64,000 bases of DNA, from positions 1 through 64,000 of the forward strand of contig NZ_QHLI01000004.1 of the NCBI RefSeq assembly GCF_006864425.1, in the 5' to 3' direction. Source of the stretch: Campylobacter troglodytis (GTDB taxonomy: Bacteria > Campylobacterota > Campylobacteria > Campylobacterales > Campylobacteraceae). Position 1 is the stretch's first letter, and each line of letters begins with the position of its first letter. The notes beneath the pieces are model-generated. The model was given only the letters and a program-made list of their open reading frames with translations. It had not been told where the DNA came from and ran no database searches. The position numbers and the translations under genes were made by a program. Below are positions 55,218 to 64,000 of the stretch, one piece after another.

Positions 55218-55249
55218 AAAAAAGAGCCCAGTAAATTCTAGGCTCTTTT
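55218..55249 (-). terminator. Rho-independent terminator of the transporter-ald operon
   Basis: On the minus strand AAAAGAGCC ... GGGCTCTTTT forms an eight-pair stem with an 11-13 base loop, followed by TTGTTAAAA; the stem runs into six T. It lies about 40 bases after the ald stop codon. Confidence 0.85.
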
Positions 55250-55285
55250 GTAAAATGATCTCAGCAAATTTAAGCCTTAAAATTT

Positions 55286-56395
55286 CTAAGCCAAAGCCTT
55301 TGAAGCCTCTGTGTAGGGGATATTAAAAGCCTTGCTAACTGCTTCGTAGGTTAAAAGTCCCTTGTGGGTATTTACTCCTTGCAATAAGGCCTCATCGCTT
55401 AAAGAAGCCTCCTTAAAGCCCCTATTTGCTATTTTAAGCCCATAAGCTAGGGTGGTATCTGTTAGGGCTATGGTAGAGGTTTTTGCTACACATCCTGGCA
55501 TATTTGCGACACAGTAATGCAAGATCCCATCAAGTTCATATATGGGCTCATCGTGAGTAGTAGCCCTTGAAGTACCAAAGCAACCTCCCTGATCTATGGC
55601 TACATCAACCAAAATAGAAGCCTTTTTCATATGCACTAGATCCTCCTTGTTTATCACCTTTGGTGCCTTTGCTCCTGGTATTAAAACAGCTCCTATTACT
55701 ACATCAGCATCTTCAAGTAGGTTTAATAAATTTGCCTTTGAGCTGTAGTAGGTATGAACTCTCATATTAAAAATTTGATCTATATAGGCAAGCCTTTGAG
55801 TGTTTATGTCTAGAATGCTTACCTCAGCACCAGCTCCAAGTGCAATTTGTGCAGCATTTATGCCTACAACCCCTCCTCCTACTATGACAACCTTGCCCTT
55901 TTGCACCCCAGGTATTCCGCTTAATAATACCCCACTTCCTCCATAGGTTTTTTGACTATACTTAGCAGCTTCAAACACAGACAATCTTCCTGCTATCATA
56001 GACATAGGCGCAAGGCAAGGAAGGGAGTTTCCAAGCCTTATGGTCTCATAAGCTATGGATGAAATTTTCTTAGAAAGTAGCATCTTAGTAAGCCTTTCAT
56101 CAGCAGCTAGGTGCAAGTAGGTATAAAGAATTTGTCCTTCTTTAAAATACTCATACTCCTCTTCTAAGGGCTCTTTTACCTTTATAATCAGCTCAGCCTT
56201 ATCAAAAAGCTCTTTTTTATCTACTATCTTTGCTCCATTTTTCTCATAATGCTCATCTAAAAAGCCAATGGCCTCTCCTGCTCCTTCTTCTATAAAGACC
56301 TTATGTCCGTTACCAACATACTCTTTGACATTGCTAGGCGTTAAGCCAACTCTGTATTCGTGTGTTTTTATCTCCTTAGCACAAGCTATATTCAT
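55286..56395 (-). CDS. ald: Alanine dehydrogenase
   Basis: A 369-residue NAD-dependent enzyme that interconverts L-alanine with pyruvate and ammonia. Conserved blocks are AKEIKTHEYRVGLTPSNV near 5, KVKEPLEEEYEYF with the substrate Lys near 75, TYLHLAAD with the catalytic His near 95, and the NAD loop VVIVGGGVVGINAAQIALGAG near 170. The start at 56395 (MNIACAKEIK) follows AAAGGAG at a good distance; an in-frame ATG 27 bases upstream lies inside the transporter gene and has none. It is ten bases downstream of a sodium-coupled transporter, so alanine uptake and breakdown to pyruvate are probably linked. Confidence 0.93.
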   Translation of the reverse strand: MNIACAKEIKTHEYRVGLTPSNVKEYVGNGHKVFIEEGAGEAIGFLDEHYEKNGAKIVDKKELFDKAELIIKVKEPLEEEYEYFKEGQILYTYLHLAADERLTKMLLSKKISSIAYETIRLGNSLPCLAPMSMIAGRLSVFEAAKYSQKTYGGSGVLLSGIPGVQKGKVVIVGGGVVGINAAQIALGAGAEVSILDINTQRLAYIDQIFNMRVHTYYSSKANLLNLLEDADVVIGAVLIPGAKAPKVINKEDLVHMKKASILVDVAIDQGGCFGTSRATTHDEPIYELDGILHYCVANMPGCVAKTSTIALTDTTLAYGLKIANRGFKEASLSDEALLQGVNTHKGLLTYEAVSKAFNIPYTEASKALA

Positions 56396-56405
56396 CTTTT
56401 CTCCT

Positions 56406-57761
56406 TTAAGTAAAAATTCCATTGTAAAATACCACTAAGATCACAATGGGAACTATGAATTTAACATAATAAAACCAAAGATCAACAACACTTTTCTTAG
56501 AAAAGCCATTTAATAACTCTTTTTTTGCATCTTCTTTTAAGATCCAACCCACAAAGATAGCAGATAACAAAGCAGTTAAAACAAAAAAGATATTCCCACT
56601 TATAAAATCAAAGGCATCAAAGATATTTTTATCTAAAATTCTCACATCCCTTAAAGCCCCATAAGCTAAGATACAAGGCAAATTTCCTAAGATAAAAGTA
56701 AGAAATAAAACCCAAAAAGTAGCCTTTTTTCTACTGAATTTAAGCTTTTCTTGTGCTACTGTGATTAAAGGCTCATAAAGGGTTATGGAGGTTGTAAAGG
56801 CTGCTGTTAGCAAGAGTACAAAAAAGGCAAGTGCCACTATAGAACCAAAATACATCTTAGAAAAAACTATGGGCAAAACCTCAAAAACAAGCCTAGGACC
56901 AGAATCAGGCACAAGATCAAAGGTAAATAAGGAAGGAAAGATCATAAAACCAGCCAAAACGGCTATGACTGTGTTTATGATGGCAGTTAGTAGGGCTGTT
57001 TTTAGCATATTTTCTCTTTTGTGCAAAAAAGATGAAAGGGTTAGCATAACAGCAAAGCCCAAAGAAAGTGCAAAGAAGACCTGTCCTAAAACCGCTATGA
57101 AAAGCTTTGCATTTATCTTAGAAAAATCAGGATATAAATAAAACTTAATGCCCTCGCTAGCTCCTTCAAGCGTTAAATTTCTAATCACAACTCCTATTAG
57201 GCAAAGAATTAAAAGTGGCATTAAAAACCTCATCGCCCTTTCTATGCCATCACCAAGCCCTCTGATTAAGACTATATAATTAAGCAAGACAAAGACCAAG
57301 GTGTAAAAGCTTATCATTAGGGGGTTATATTCTATATTTTCTTTGTAAAAACTTTGAGTGATCTCTTTGCTTATGGGGCTTGAAAGATCTAAATTTCCAC
57401 CTAGTATATTAAAGATATAAGTAAGCACCCAGCCGCCCAAAACCATATAATAAGCTATGATCCCATAAGCTCCTAAAAGTCCCATTAAGCCGGCAATCTT
57501 CCAAATTTTAGAAAAGTCCTTCTTTTGATGTGCTGGATCATAAGCATCAAGGGCATTTACAGAGGCTCTTCTACCGATGACATTTTCAACCAAGATCATA
57601 GGTATGCCTATGACAAACATAGCTATGATAAAAACAAGAACATAGGCCCCGCCTCCGTTTTCACCTACAAGATAAGGGAAACGCCAAGTAGCTCCAAAGC
57701 CTATTGTCGCACCTGCGGTTACTAAAACATAAGTAAGGGTACTAGACCAAGCGTGTCTCAT
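56406..57761 (-). CDS. Sodium-dependent (NSS/SNF) amino-acid transporter
   Basis: A 451-residue inner-membrane carrier of the neurotransmitter:sodium symporter family with 11-12 spans. The first helix TLTYVLVTAGATIGFGATWRFP carries the GNxWRFP-like sodium/substrate site. The second-helix GGGAYVLVFIIAMFVIGIPM is also typical. It is followed after ten bases by alanine dehydrogenase, so alanine or a related amino acid is the likely substrate. AAAGGAG lies seven bases upstream of the ATG. A T16 tract lies immediately upstream of its candidate -10 box, which suggests switchable expression. Confidence 0.9.
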   Translation of the reverse strand: MRHAWSSTLTYVLVTAGATIGFGATWRFPYLVGENGGGAYVLVFIIAMFVIGIPMILVENVIGRRASVNALDAYDPAHQKKDFSKIWKIAGLMGLLGAYGIIAYYMVLGGWVLTYIFNILGGNLDLSSPISKEITQSFYKENIEYNPLMISFYTLVFVLLNYIVLIRGLGDGIERAMRFLMPLLILCLIGVVIRNLTLEGASEGIKFYLYPDFSKINAKLFIAVLGQVFFALSLGFAVMLTLSSFLHKRENMLKTALLTAIINTVIAVLAGFMIFPSLFTFDLVPDSGPRLVFEVLPIVFSKMYFGSIVALAFFVLLLTAAFTTSITLYEPLITVAQEKLKFSRKKATFWVLFLTFILGNLPCILAYGALRDVRILDKNIFDAFDFISGNIFFVLTALLSAIFVGWILKEDAKKELLNGFSKKSVVDLWFYYVKFIVPIVILVVFYNGIFT

Positions 57762-57863
57762 AAGATCTCCTTTTTTATCCTAAGCAAAGCATCTCAAAAG
57801 ATTTTCTTTGTTTGCCTTGCAAATTTAAGAATAACAGTTTCGTCATACTAATAGCTTGATTTT

Positions 57864-57890
57864 ATTATACAAACAAAAAAAAAAAAAAAA
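57864..57890 (-). promoter_or_regulatory. T16 homopolymer beside the transporter -10 box
   Basis: Sixteen A on the plus strand (57875-57890), T16 on the coding strand, are followed by GTTTG and a perfect TATAAT (57864-57869). The tract therefore falls in the -35/-10 spacer, where a gain or loss of bases would change promoter strength. The leader to the gene is about 95 bases. Confidence 0.6.
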
Positions 57891-58544
57891 CGATTTTTTA
57901 AATTTTATAGGCAAGTTTATTTTTTATGTATATAAAGGTAACACAATTTTCATTGTTTTATAAATTCTAAGATTAAAATAGCTTGATTAAAGGTTATAAA
58001 ATGCCTTAGGCTTAAGAGGCTTGAATTTTAAAGATTATTTCAAAGCATAAGGCTTAGAATAAAACTAAATGGCTGAATTATTTTATAATTTAATTAAAGC
58101 TAGGTTAGAAAAATTGTGAGGTATTTTTGTTTTGTGTAACTATGTGGCACAAGAGGCTAGTAAAGCATAGCCTAAATAAATTCAAAGGGAGCTTTTATAC
58201 TTTGCTTAACATAATAAAAATCTTAAAGCAGATCCTTTGTAGCTTAGACAAGCTTAGAACTTCAAACAAGCAAGGGGCATTAAAAAACAAAATTTATTTA
58301 AAAAAAAGACTTTTTTGCTTTGTAAAAAGGCTTAGAATGAAAAAAGTGAATTCTTGTCTTAGAGTGCTTAGCATTTTACAGTGTGATTTTTTAGCCAAAA
58401 GCTTGAGTTATAAATCAAGGCTTTTTAAAAGAGTTTTTTGATTTTAGGGGCTTTGTGTGGTATTAGAATGATTTTTAAAAGTTAATATACCGTATGTGTT
58501 TGTAGTTCTTTTGCCACCATTTTTGAATTTTTTAACAAAACAAT
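57891..58544. other. Gap between the transporter and the dihydroorotase-like gene
   Basis: No supported gene in about 650 bases. A plus-strand open frame at 58127-58441 (104 codons, Lys- and Leu-rich) has no recognisable family and no good ribosome site; it is most likely chance in AT-rich DNA. Confidence 0.5.
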
Positions 58545-59942
58545 TCAAAAAACCCTCTCGCCTCTAATAAAATGTGCCTTTATTTCCCCAAAAAGCTTGT
58601 CTTTATGATAAAGGCTTGTGGGCAAGGCTTGTAGGCTAGCATTCTCATCAAAGAGTATTAAATTTGCTTCCTTGCCAACTGCAATTTCGCCTGAATTTAG
58701 TCCTAAAAAATTAGCCTGATTTAGGCTTGTGAATTTGCAAAGTTCTTGCCAGGATAAGAACTTGCTTTTTATTAAAAAAGAGTAGCAAAGGCTTAGATAC
58801 TCACAGATTGAATGTACCCCAAAGCCAGCCTCATCAAAAGATACATCCTTGTAGACTATGGACTTTGGGCTGTGAAGTGAGCTTAAAAAGCTTATTTTGC
58901 CACTTTTTAAAGCATTTTGTAAGGCTAGATTATCCTTTTTTGAACGAAGAGGGGGCATTAATTTGGCAAAGGTATTGAAATCCTCGCATTCCTCGTCTGT
59001 TTTTAGCAAATGATGAATGCTAGTTTGTATAAGATCTTTTTCATCAAGTAAATCAAGCGAACTCTTTAAACTAAGGCACTCATAAAGGACCTTTGTCTTA
59101 TAAAATTTAGCCACCTGCTTGATCTTAGCCACCTCGCTAAACTCGCTTACCTCACTAATACCTACAAGTCCAAGCTCAAAGCTAGTTTGCCCATCATTCA
59201 TCACGCCCTTATCATCATACCCACTCTCATAGCAATGCACAAAGAGCGGTTTGTCCTTCATTTGAGCATACTGCATACTTTGACGAAGCACATTTGCCAA
59301 AACCTTGCTCTCACAGGACAAGGCGCAAGCTCCCTTGTTTATTAGCGTGGATAGATTTTTAAGCTTATTGAAGCCATCCAAAACACGAACAGTGGCAAAA
59401 ATTTTTATTTTAAAACCTTTTAAATGCTCTAAAAATAGGGCTAGGCTTTCCTCATTAAAGTCCATAGTATCTTTTAAAACCAGAGCACAAAGCCCGCTTT
59501 TTAAGCACTCAGCCTCTAAAAGCCTTAAATTTTCTATGCTAAAATGATCATTTTTCAAACTCACATTTAGATCGATAAAAGAGGGTAAAAGCGTTAAGCC
59601 CTTGGCGTCTAGGACTTCTTCTGCGTGATTTGTGGCACTTTGTGTTGAATTTGCTGTGCTTTTTTTAATTTTTAAGCTTGAATCTTGACTTTTAAACTGT
59701 GAATTTGTGCTATTTGAATTTTTGCTATTTTGGCTTGAATTTTTAGCGTTTAAATGTGAATTTTCGCTATTTTTGTTTGAATTTTCGTCATTTGACCGTG
59801 AATTTTTGCCATTTTTGCTTGAATTTTTGCTTAAATTCACATTTTTAGGCTTTAAATTCTTGCCTATTTCTACAATAAGCCCATCTTGCACCCTTAGATC
59901 TTGGGTTTTTGCCCCATAAATATTTGCGTTTTTAATAAGCAT
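58545..59942 (-). CDS. Dihydroorotase-like protein lacking metal ligands (PyrC2-type)
   Basis: A 465-residue amidohydrolase-fold protein of the dihydroorotase/allantoinase group, presumed cytoplasmic. The first metal motif, normally FIDLHVHL, reads FIDLNVSL, so both His are gone; the usual TDHAPH near the C-terminus reads SSLHSPKS, losing the catalytic Asp. VHCYESG and the C-terminal GEIAVGKEANLILFD remain. Such inactive paralogues can serve as structural partners of aspartate transcarbamoylase. Residues 33-105 are a long insert of almost only Asn, Ser, Lys and Gln. The ATG at 59942 (MLIKNANIYG) was preferred to a GTG nine bases earlier; it overlaps the upstream gene by 11 bases. Confidence 0.75.
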   Translation of the reverse strand: MLIKNANIYGAKTQDLRVQDGLIVEIGKNLKPKNVNLSKNSSKNGKNSRSNDENSNKNSENSHLNAKNSSQNSKNSNSTNSQFKSQDSSLKIKKSTANSTQSATNHAEEVLDAKGLTLLPSFIDLNVSLKNDHFSIENLRLLEAECLKSGLCALVLKDTMDFNEESLALFLEHLKGFKIKIFATVRVLDGFNKLKNLSTLINKGACALSCESKVLANVLRQSMQYAQMKDKPLFVHCYESGYDDKGVMNDGQTSFELGLVGISEVSEFSEVAKIKQVAKFYKTKVLYECLSLKSSLDLLDEKDLIQTSIHHLLKTDEECEDFNTFAKLMPPLRSKKDNLALQNALKSGKISFLSSLHSPKSIVYKDVSFDEAGFGVHSICEYLSLCYSFLIKSKFLSWQELCKFTSLNQANFLGLNSGEIAVGKEANLILFDENASLQALPTSLYHKDKLFGEIKAHFIRGERVF

Positions 59943-60360
59943 TTTGCACACTTTGAATGCTGCCTAGCTTGCATTTATAAGCTATGGCGTCCATAATGTA
60001 TTCTTTCGGGTAAGAATAAGGCACATAAAAATCATAAGGATGATAAAAGCTTCTAGTGCTGTAATAGCCCCCATTTGAGCTTATGCTGTCCGCACCGATG
60101 ATGACTAGCGTATCACCGCCCATACCGTGGGTCTTGTTTTTTAGCTCGTTTTTGATCGAGGCTCTTAATTCTTGTAAATTCAAGCCCCCGTGTGAATTCT
60201 TTCTATATCCTTCTATCTCTCCTAATCTAATGCAGTTTGTAGGCTCGCTAATGGCTATTTGAACCCCACTAGCCTCAGTTTCAAGTGGGGTTATTGCTAT
60301 CTTTGTTGAGCAAGCACAAAAAAATAAAACAAAGACTAAGTTTATCTTTAAATTTGTCAT
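59932..60360 (-). CDS. DUF4156-like lipoprotein
   Basis: A 142-residue envelope lipoprotein (signal VFVLFFCAC, acylated Cys near residue 15-17). The region RLGEIEGYRKNSHG ... ELRASIKNELKNKTHGMGGDTLVI matches the pattern of small lipoproteins of the DUF4156/RcsF-like group, where a GG-T/D-x-V strand follows a Lys-rich helix. The C-terminal third is rich in Tyr, Pro and Ser. Function unknown. Its end overlaps the start of the dihydroorotase-like gene, so the two are co-transcribed. Confidence 0.65.
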   Translation of the reverse strand: MTNLKINLVFVLFFCACSTKIAITPLETEASGVQIAISEPTNCIRLGEIEGYRKNSHGGLNLQELRASIKNELKNKTHGMGGDTLVIIGADSISSNGGYYSTRSFYHPYDFYVPYSYPKEYIMDAIAYKCKLGSIQSVQNAY

Positions 60361-60604
60361 ATTTAATCCTTTATTTTAAAATTTCATATCAATTCTAGCA
60401 TTTTAAATTTAAGTATTTGCTTACAAAATAAAATTTATCCTCATTTAACGGTTAAAATTCACAACTTTTATCTTTTTAAAAGCAAATTCTTGTATAGTTT
60501 TAAAAACTACTTGCAAACAATCGAAGCGTTAGTTCCCAATTACAAAGCAAGCATAAGCTTTTAAGCTTATTTATCTTAGCTCTTGTAGGGTTTAAACCAA
60601 ATTC

Positions 60605-61375
60605 TTATTCATTGATATAATTAAAACCTAAGCTAATGCAAGATTGAATATCGCCTAAATTGATAGCTTCGTAAAGATTGTATCCTAGCCTTAAAAGTAG
60701 GATTTCTAAGTCCTTTTGAAACCGTATCCTTGTAGGTTTATTATGAAAAACCTCATTTCTAGCACAACGAATTTGATTGATTTTAGTGATAAGATGATTT
60801 TTTGTTCCATAAATGGGTAAAACTTGACACTTATAGCATTTTTCATCTTTAAATAAATGAGCAAATTCGTCCCAATATGTTTCTAAGATATTTTGCAAAT
60901 CTATCAAAGAAAAAATATCAAAAATTTCAAAGCTATTGTTTATATCATTGAGGCTCATACGATTTTGTCTCGGTCTTCTTTCTATGATGTTTTTTAATTT
61001 TTCAGCCTTTTGAGAATTTAAGCTCTCAATGCGAGAAAACCAATCATCGCTTTGAGTGTTATAAAGCTTAGCTATACCTACTGCAAGTGTGCTACGCAAA
61101 GCATTTTTAAAGCAATGTAAGAGCAAAAATTTAGCTTGATGAATTTTGCGTTTTTTATTATACAAGTTCATAATAAAATCAAAAAGCGTGGAAACTGTTG
61201 TTTGTGGATGCTTTAAGAGGTATTGTTGCGCTTCTTTACAAGCACCCCAAAGATATTGAAAATGCAAAACCCTTATACTTTGTTTGATTTTATTTTCAAA
61301 ATCTTTGCTAAGTAACTGTGCATCAAAAAGTTCTTTTATCTTGTAATACTGTTCATCCTCCAAAGAAAAGCTCAT
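60605..61375 (-). CDS. HEPN-domain Abi-like protein
   Basis: A 256-residue, mostly helical protein. The middle FLLLHCFKNALRSTLAVGIAKLY near 83-105 and the C-terminal LITKINQIRCARNEVFHNKP near 195-214 follow the outline of Abi-family proteins. RNEVFH (R206-H211) is the Rx4H motif of HEPN ribonucleases. HEPN proteins of this type often cut RNA as toxins in abortive infection or toxin-antitoxin systems. No antitoxin protein gene is adjacent. A TATAAT lies about 30 bases upstream of the ATG, giving a very short leader, and a GC-rich structured segment lies beyond it. The family call is by eye. Confidence 0.6.
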   Translation of the reverse strand: MSFSLEDEQYYKIKELFDAQLLSKDFENKIKQSIRVLHFQYLWGACKEAQQYLLKHPQTTVSTLFDFIMNLYNKKRKIHQAKFLLLHCFKNALRSTLAVGIAKLYNTQSDDWFSRIESLNSQKAEKLKNIIERRPRQNRMSLNDINNSFEIFDIFSLIDLQNILETYWDEFAHLFKDEKCYKCQVLPIYGTKNHLITKINQIRCARNEVFHNKPTRIRFQKDLEILLLRLGYNLYEAINLGDIQSCISLGFNYINE

Positions 61376-61428
61376 TTTTACGCCTTTAAGTTCTTATTTA
61401 GCTTGATTATAATATAATTTTAGCAATT

Positions 61429-61481
61429 CGGGGGGCTAACCACGACTAAGGTGGGTACTTCTCAGAAAGAGGCTACCCCGA
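61429..61481. ncRNA. GC-rich segment that can fold into a branched structure
   Basis: Fifty-three bases of about 55% GC in a ~30% GC setting, between the uvrB stop (11 bases away) and the HEPN promoter. On the minus strand, TCGGGG at one end pairs with CCCCGA at the other, TAGCC with GGTTA inside, and two small hairpins (CTTTCTGAGAAG and CCACCTTAGTCGTGG) sit within, giving a three-way junction. It could be a small RNA, the 3' structure of uvrB mRNA, or the end of a lost mobile element. Strand and expression are unknown. Confidence 0.45.
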
Positions 61482-61491
61482 GTTTTACATC

Positions 61492-63465
61492 TCACAAAGT
61501 TCTTAATTTGTTTATCTCATCTCTTAAAGCAGCTGCCTTTTCAAATTCAAGCACCCTTGCAGCTTCAAGCATTTGTTTTCTCAACTCCTTAACAAGCTTT
61601 GCTCTCTCAATAGCTGGCATTTTTTCTAAATTCTTGCCCTTGCGGTAAATTTCAGCCTCATCAAGCTCGCTTTTAAGGCTATCTTCTAAGTGCCTTTGCA
61701 CCGAAGTTGGAGTGATACTGTGCTTTTTATTATAAGCATTTTGAAGCTCGCGGCGTTTGTTTGTTATATCCATAGCCTCTTGCATAGACTTTGTAACTTT
61801 TTTGGCAAATAAAAGCACCTTGCCATTGACATTCCTAGCCGCCCTTCCCATAGTTTGAATTAAACTTGTAGTGCTTCTTAAAAAGCCTTCTTTATCAGCA
61901 TCCATTATGGCAATTAGCGACACTTCTGGCAAATCAAGCCCCTCCCTCAATAAATTTATGCCTATGAGTATATCAAAGCTACCCGTGCGAAGCCCTCTTA
62001 TTAGCTCGTTTCGCTCAATGGCATCAATGTCTGAGTGCATATATTTTACCTTTAAGCCAAGCTCTAAGTAGTAGCGAGTAAGCTCTTCTGCTAGCTTTTT
62101 AGTAAGCACGGTTACTAAAACCCTCTCATTCCTTGCGATTACCTTTTTTGCCTCATCATATAAAATTTCTACTTGATTGTCGCTGTCTTTTAGCTCTATT
62201 ATGGGATCTAATAGCCCTGTGGGACGCATTATTTGATGAAACACATTATCCGCACTTAGCTCAAGTTCTAGTGGGGCAGGGGTAGCTGAAACAAAGAGAA
62301 AAACGCAGTTTTTGTTTATAAACTCATTAAACATCAAGGGGCGGTTATCAAGGGCTGAGGGCAAACGAAAGCCGTAATCCACAAGGGTTTGCTTACGACT
62401 TCTATCCCCTGCAAACATACCGCGAAACTGGGGCAAGGAAACGTGGCATTCATCAACTATCACCAAAAAGGGCTTATCCTTAATGGCATAATAATCAAAA
62501 AGGGTATAGGGGGTTTCCCCACTTTTAAGCCCTGTTAAATGCAAGGCGTAGTTTTCAATGCCCTTGCAAAGCCCTGTGCTTTCAAGCATTTCAATGTCAA
62601 ATTCAACCCTTTGTTTAAGCCTTTGATACTCCACAAGCTTGTTTTCCTTTTCAAAATAGGCTAATCTTTCAGCAAGCTCAGCCTTTATGCCCTTAATCGC
62701 CTCTTTTAGCCTTGCCTCGCCAACGCTAAACTGACTTGTAGGATACAAAATGAAGCGCTTTAAATCCTTGCCCTTTTTGTTTTCAAAGACATTGTAATGA
62801 TACATAGCGTCTAATTCATCGCCGAAAAATTCAAGCCTAATCACCTCATCCTCAAAATAAGCAGGATAAATATCCACCGTGTCGCCATTTACTCGAAAAT
62901 CCGCCCTATCAAAAAAGCTATCATTTCTCTTATAGCCCATATCCACAAGCTTTTTTAAAAGCTCTTTTTGATTCAAATTCATACCAAGCTCAAAGATAAG
63001 CACCATTCCTACATATTCTTTTGGATTTCCAAGCCCATAATTTGCCGAAACGCTAGCTATGCAAACGACATTATCATAGCTCAGTAAAGACGCTGTTGCA
63101 CTCAAACGAAGCCTTTCTAAGTCCTCATTTACCGAGCTATCCTTTTCTATAAATATATCAGTGCGTGGTATATAGGCTTCTGGCTGATAATAATCATAAT
63201 AGCTGATGAAGTATTCCACAAAGTCCTTGCTAAAAAAGCCCTTAAATTCGCTATAAAGCTGGGCGCATAGGGATTTGTTATGACTCATTACAAGGGTAGG
63301 CATATTTAAAAGGGCTATGACATTTGCCATAGTAAAGGTCTTTCCAGAGCCTGTTACGCCAAGCAGGGTTTGGTATTTTTGTCCATTTTTTATGCTTTTA
63401 ACTATGCCATTTATAGCCTGAGCTTGGTCGGGACTTGGTTTAAAAGAGCTTGTTAATTCAAACAT
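61492..63465 (-). CDS. uvrB: UvrABC excinuclease subunit B
   Basis: A 657-residue damage-verifying helicase of nucleotide excision repair. It has Walker [11 protein letters not shown] near 38-47, the beta-hairpin [12 protein letters not shown] near 90 that probes the DNA strand, the DEAD-like [14 protein letters not shown] near 335, helicase motif VI MGRAARN near 540, and the C-terminal UVR domain that binds UvrC ([20 protein letters not shown]). It is full length. The next gene rightward diverges from it, as with C. jejuni uvrB. Confidence 0.97.
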   Translation of the reverse strand: MFELTSSFKPSPDQAQAINGIVKSIKNGQKYQTLLGVTGSGKTFTMANVIALLNMPTLVMSHNKSLCAQLYSEFKGFFSKDFVEYFISYYDYYQPEAYIPRTDIFIEKDSSVNEDLERLRLSATASLLSYDNVVCIASVSANYGLGNPKEYVGMVLIFELGMNLNQKELLKKLVDMGYKRNDSFFDRADFRVNGDTVDIYPAYFEDEVIRLEFFGDELDAMYHYNVFENKKGKDLKRFILYPTSQFSVGEARLKEAIKGIKAELAERLAYFEKENKLVEYQRLKQRVEFDIEMLESTGLCKGIENYALHLTGLKSGETPYTLFDYYAIKDKPFLVIVDECHVSLPQFRGMFAGDRSRKQTLVDYGFRLPSALDNRPLMFNEFINKNCVFLFVSATPAPLELELSADNVFHQIMRPTGLLDPIIELKDSDNQVEILYDEAKKVIARNERVLVTVLTKKLAEELTRYYLELGLKVKYMHSDIDAIERNELIRGLRTGSFDILIGINLLREGLDLPEVSLIAIMDADKEGFLRSTTSLIQTMGRAARNVNGKVLLFAKKVTKSMQEAMDITNKRRELQNAYNKKHSITPTSVQRHLEDSLKSELDEAEIYRKGKNLEKMPAIERAKLVKELRKQMLEAARVLEFEKAAALRDEINKLRTL

Positions 63466-63583
63466 ATTTGCCTTAAAACTTTTATTTTTGGGCTAAATTT
63501 TACAAAAATTTGCCTTAAAAACTATCAAAAACTTAAGTTTTTTGTTACAATTACAAAGATATTTTTGTAAAGAGGACAAGGCA

Positions 63584-63811
63584 ATGGATGATAAGATTAT
63601 GTACACGCTCACAGAGAAGGTAAATGAGCTTTTAGAACGGTATAAAGAAGTTTGCGATGAAAATGAAAACTTACGCAACGAACTTGTCAGTGCTAGGGCT
63701 CAAAATGAGGCTAAAAATAACGAGATAGCAAGGCTTGAAGAGGAACTTAAAAATAAAAACATATTCAGCGAGGATATGATTAAAAAGATGGAAGCAGCAC
63801 TTGGAAAATAA
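63584..63811 (+). CDS. Small coiled-coil protein (ZapB-like shape)
   Basis: A 75-residue, highly charged protein that is one continuous coiled coil (TEKVNELLERYKEVCDENEN, then ARLEEELKNKNIF). The start MDDKIMYTLTEK at 63584 was chosen over an in-frame ATG 42 bases earlier because AGAGGACAAGG lies upstream of it. Its size and shape recall division proteins such as ZapB, and the next gene may fit that picture, but no family is certain. It overlaps the following gene by 11 bases. Confidence 0.65.
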   Translation: MDDKIMYTLTEKVNELLERYKEVCDENENLRNELVSARAQNEAKNNEIARLEEELKNKNIFSEDMIKKMEAALGK

Positions 63812-64000
63812 AAAGATCACAGAGGTTATAATCAATGTCTCCGCCAAGGACTTTGTCATAAAATGCTCTGAGGACTTTGCTAAGATCTTTGAGGCTGATA
63901 TAGATCTGATCTCAAAGGGCACTAAGAAGATAGAATTAAAAGATATGATTCAATCTTTTGTCGCAAAAAGCTACGAAAACTACGAAATTCGCAAACAAAT
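63801..64000 (+). CDS. Hypothetical protein, cut by the window edge (possible ZapA-like)
   Basis: An open frame from TTG at 63801 runs off the right edge (66 codons seen). It reads ENKKITEVIINVSAKDFVIK, then EDFAKIFEADIDLISKGTKK. An N-terminal strand region followed by helices, next to a ZapB-like coiled coil, would fit a ZapA-type division protein, but the match is weak. The overlap with the upstream gene and its continuous frame support it as a real gene. Confidence 0.5.
   Translation, partial: MENKKITEVIINVSAKDFVIKCSEDFAKIFEADIDLISKGTKKIELKDMIQSFVAKSYENYEIRKQ

Noticed and set aside
58127-58441. 104-codon plus-strand frame, Lys/Leu-rich
   Set aside because: No ribosome site, no family, composition of chance translation; kept only as a remark.
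60605-61481. Type III (ToxIN-like) toxin-antitoxin locus
   Set aside because: The upstream segment has no tandem repeats and lies upstream of, not between, a promoter and the toxin gene.

Overview
The window comes from an AT-rich epsilonproteobacterium, almost certainly a Campylobacter near the C. jejuni group. The ceuBCDE ferric-siderophore operon, the tuf-rpmG-trnW-secE-nusG-rplKAJL-rpoBC block, the (Fe-S protein)-hemN-UPF0763 order and the uvrB/coiled-coil pair all look like Campylobacter. The species cannot be fixed from sequence alone. From what I remember of C. jejuni, gpsA, pyrC2 and the phosphate permease are neighbours there; here they lie about 25-60 kb apart, so the chromosome is rearranged.

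Layout. 1-5.4 kb: restriction-modification remnants around gpsA: a methyltransferase C-terminus, one intact D12-class adenine methyltransferase, a frameshifted AlwI-type endonuclease and a broken second D12 methyltransferase. 5.4-10.2 kb: Fur-type iron uptake operon ceuBCDE and a relic of a related ATPase gene. 10.7-15.8 kb: IS1595/IS1016-like relics, an EamA transporter, and a two-gene cassette (OLD-like ATPase plus putative PD-(D/E)XK nuclease) between IS relics. 15.8-18.5 kb: a Tat-signal protein, a VAO/p-cresol-methylhydroxylase-type flavoprotein and a lipoprotein cytochrome c. 19-21.6 kb: clpB. 21.7-24 kb: IS relics enclosed by ~240-bp imperfect inverted arms. 24-32.4 kb: TRL lipoprotein, phosphate-binding protein, Pit transporter, Fe-S oxidoreductase, hemN, UPF0763 and ppx/gppA. 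32.4-34.7 kb: three IS copies in a row, the first with perfect 18-bp ends and an 8-bp target duplication. 34.7-50.2 kb: yaaA, a 9-bp minisatellite, tRNA genes and the translation/transcription block. 51.2-57.8 kb: subtilisin-type autotransporter, a repeat-rich gap, and an Na+-transporter/alanine dehydrogenase operon. 58.5-64 kb: a dihydroorotase paralogue lacking metal ligands, a lipoprotein, a HEPN (Abi-like) protein beside a GC-rich structured segment, uvrB, and two small genes of which the last is cut by the window edge.

Three themes cut across genes. First, one IS family has been decaying in place; its copies carry a ~35-50 bp palindromic mini-insert at several T-run sites, and deletions appear to run between these inserts. 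Second, four minus-strand genes or operons with surface or transport roles have long homopolymers (G9, A21, T15, T16) just upstream of candidate -10 boxes, which suggests promoter phase variation. Third, the words GTGAATTTT/AAAATTCAC are strikingly repeated between genes and seem to have expanded into two coding regions as Asn/Ser/Lys-rich inserts. The best candidates for undescribed biology are the ATPase-nuclease pair, the mini-insert, and the HEPN gene with its neighbouring structured segment.
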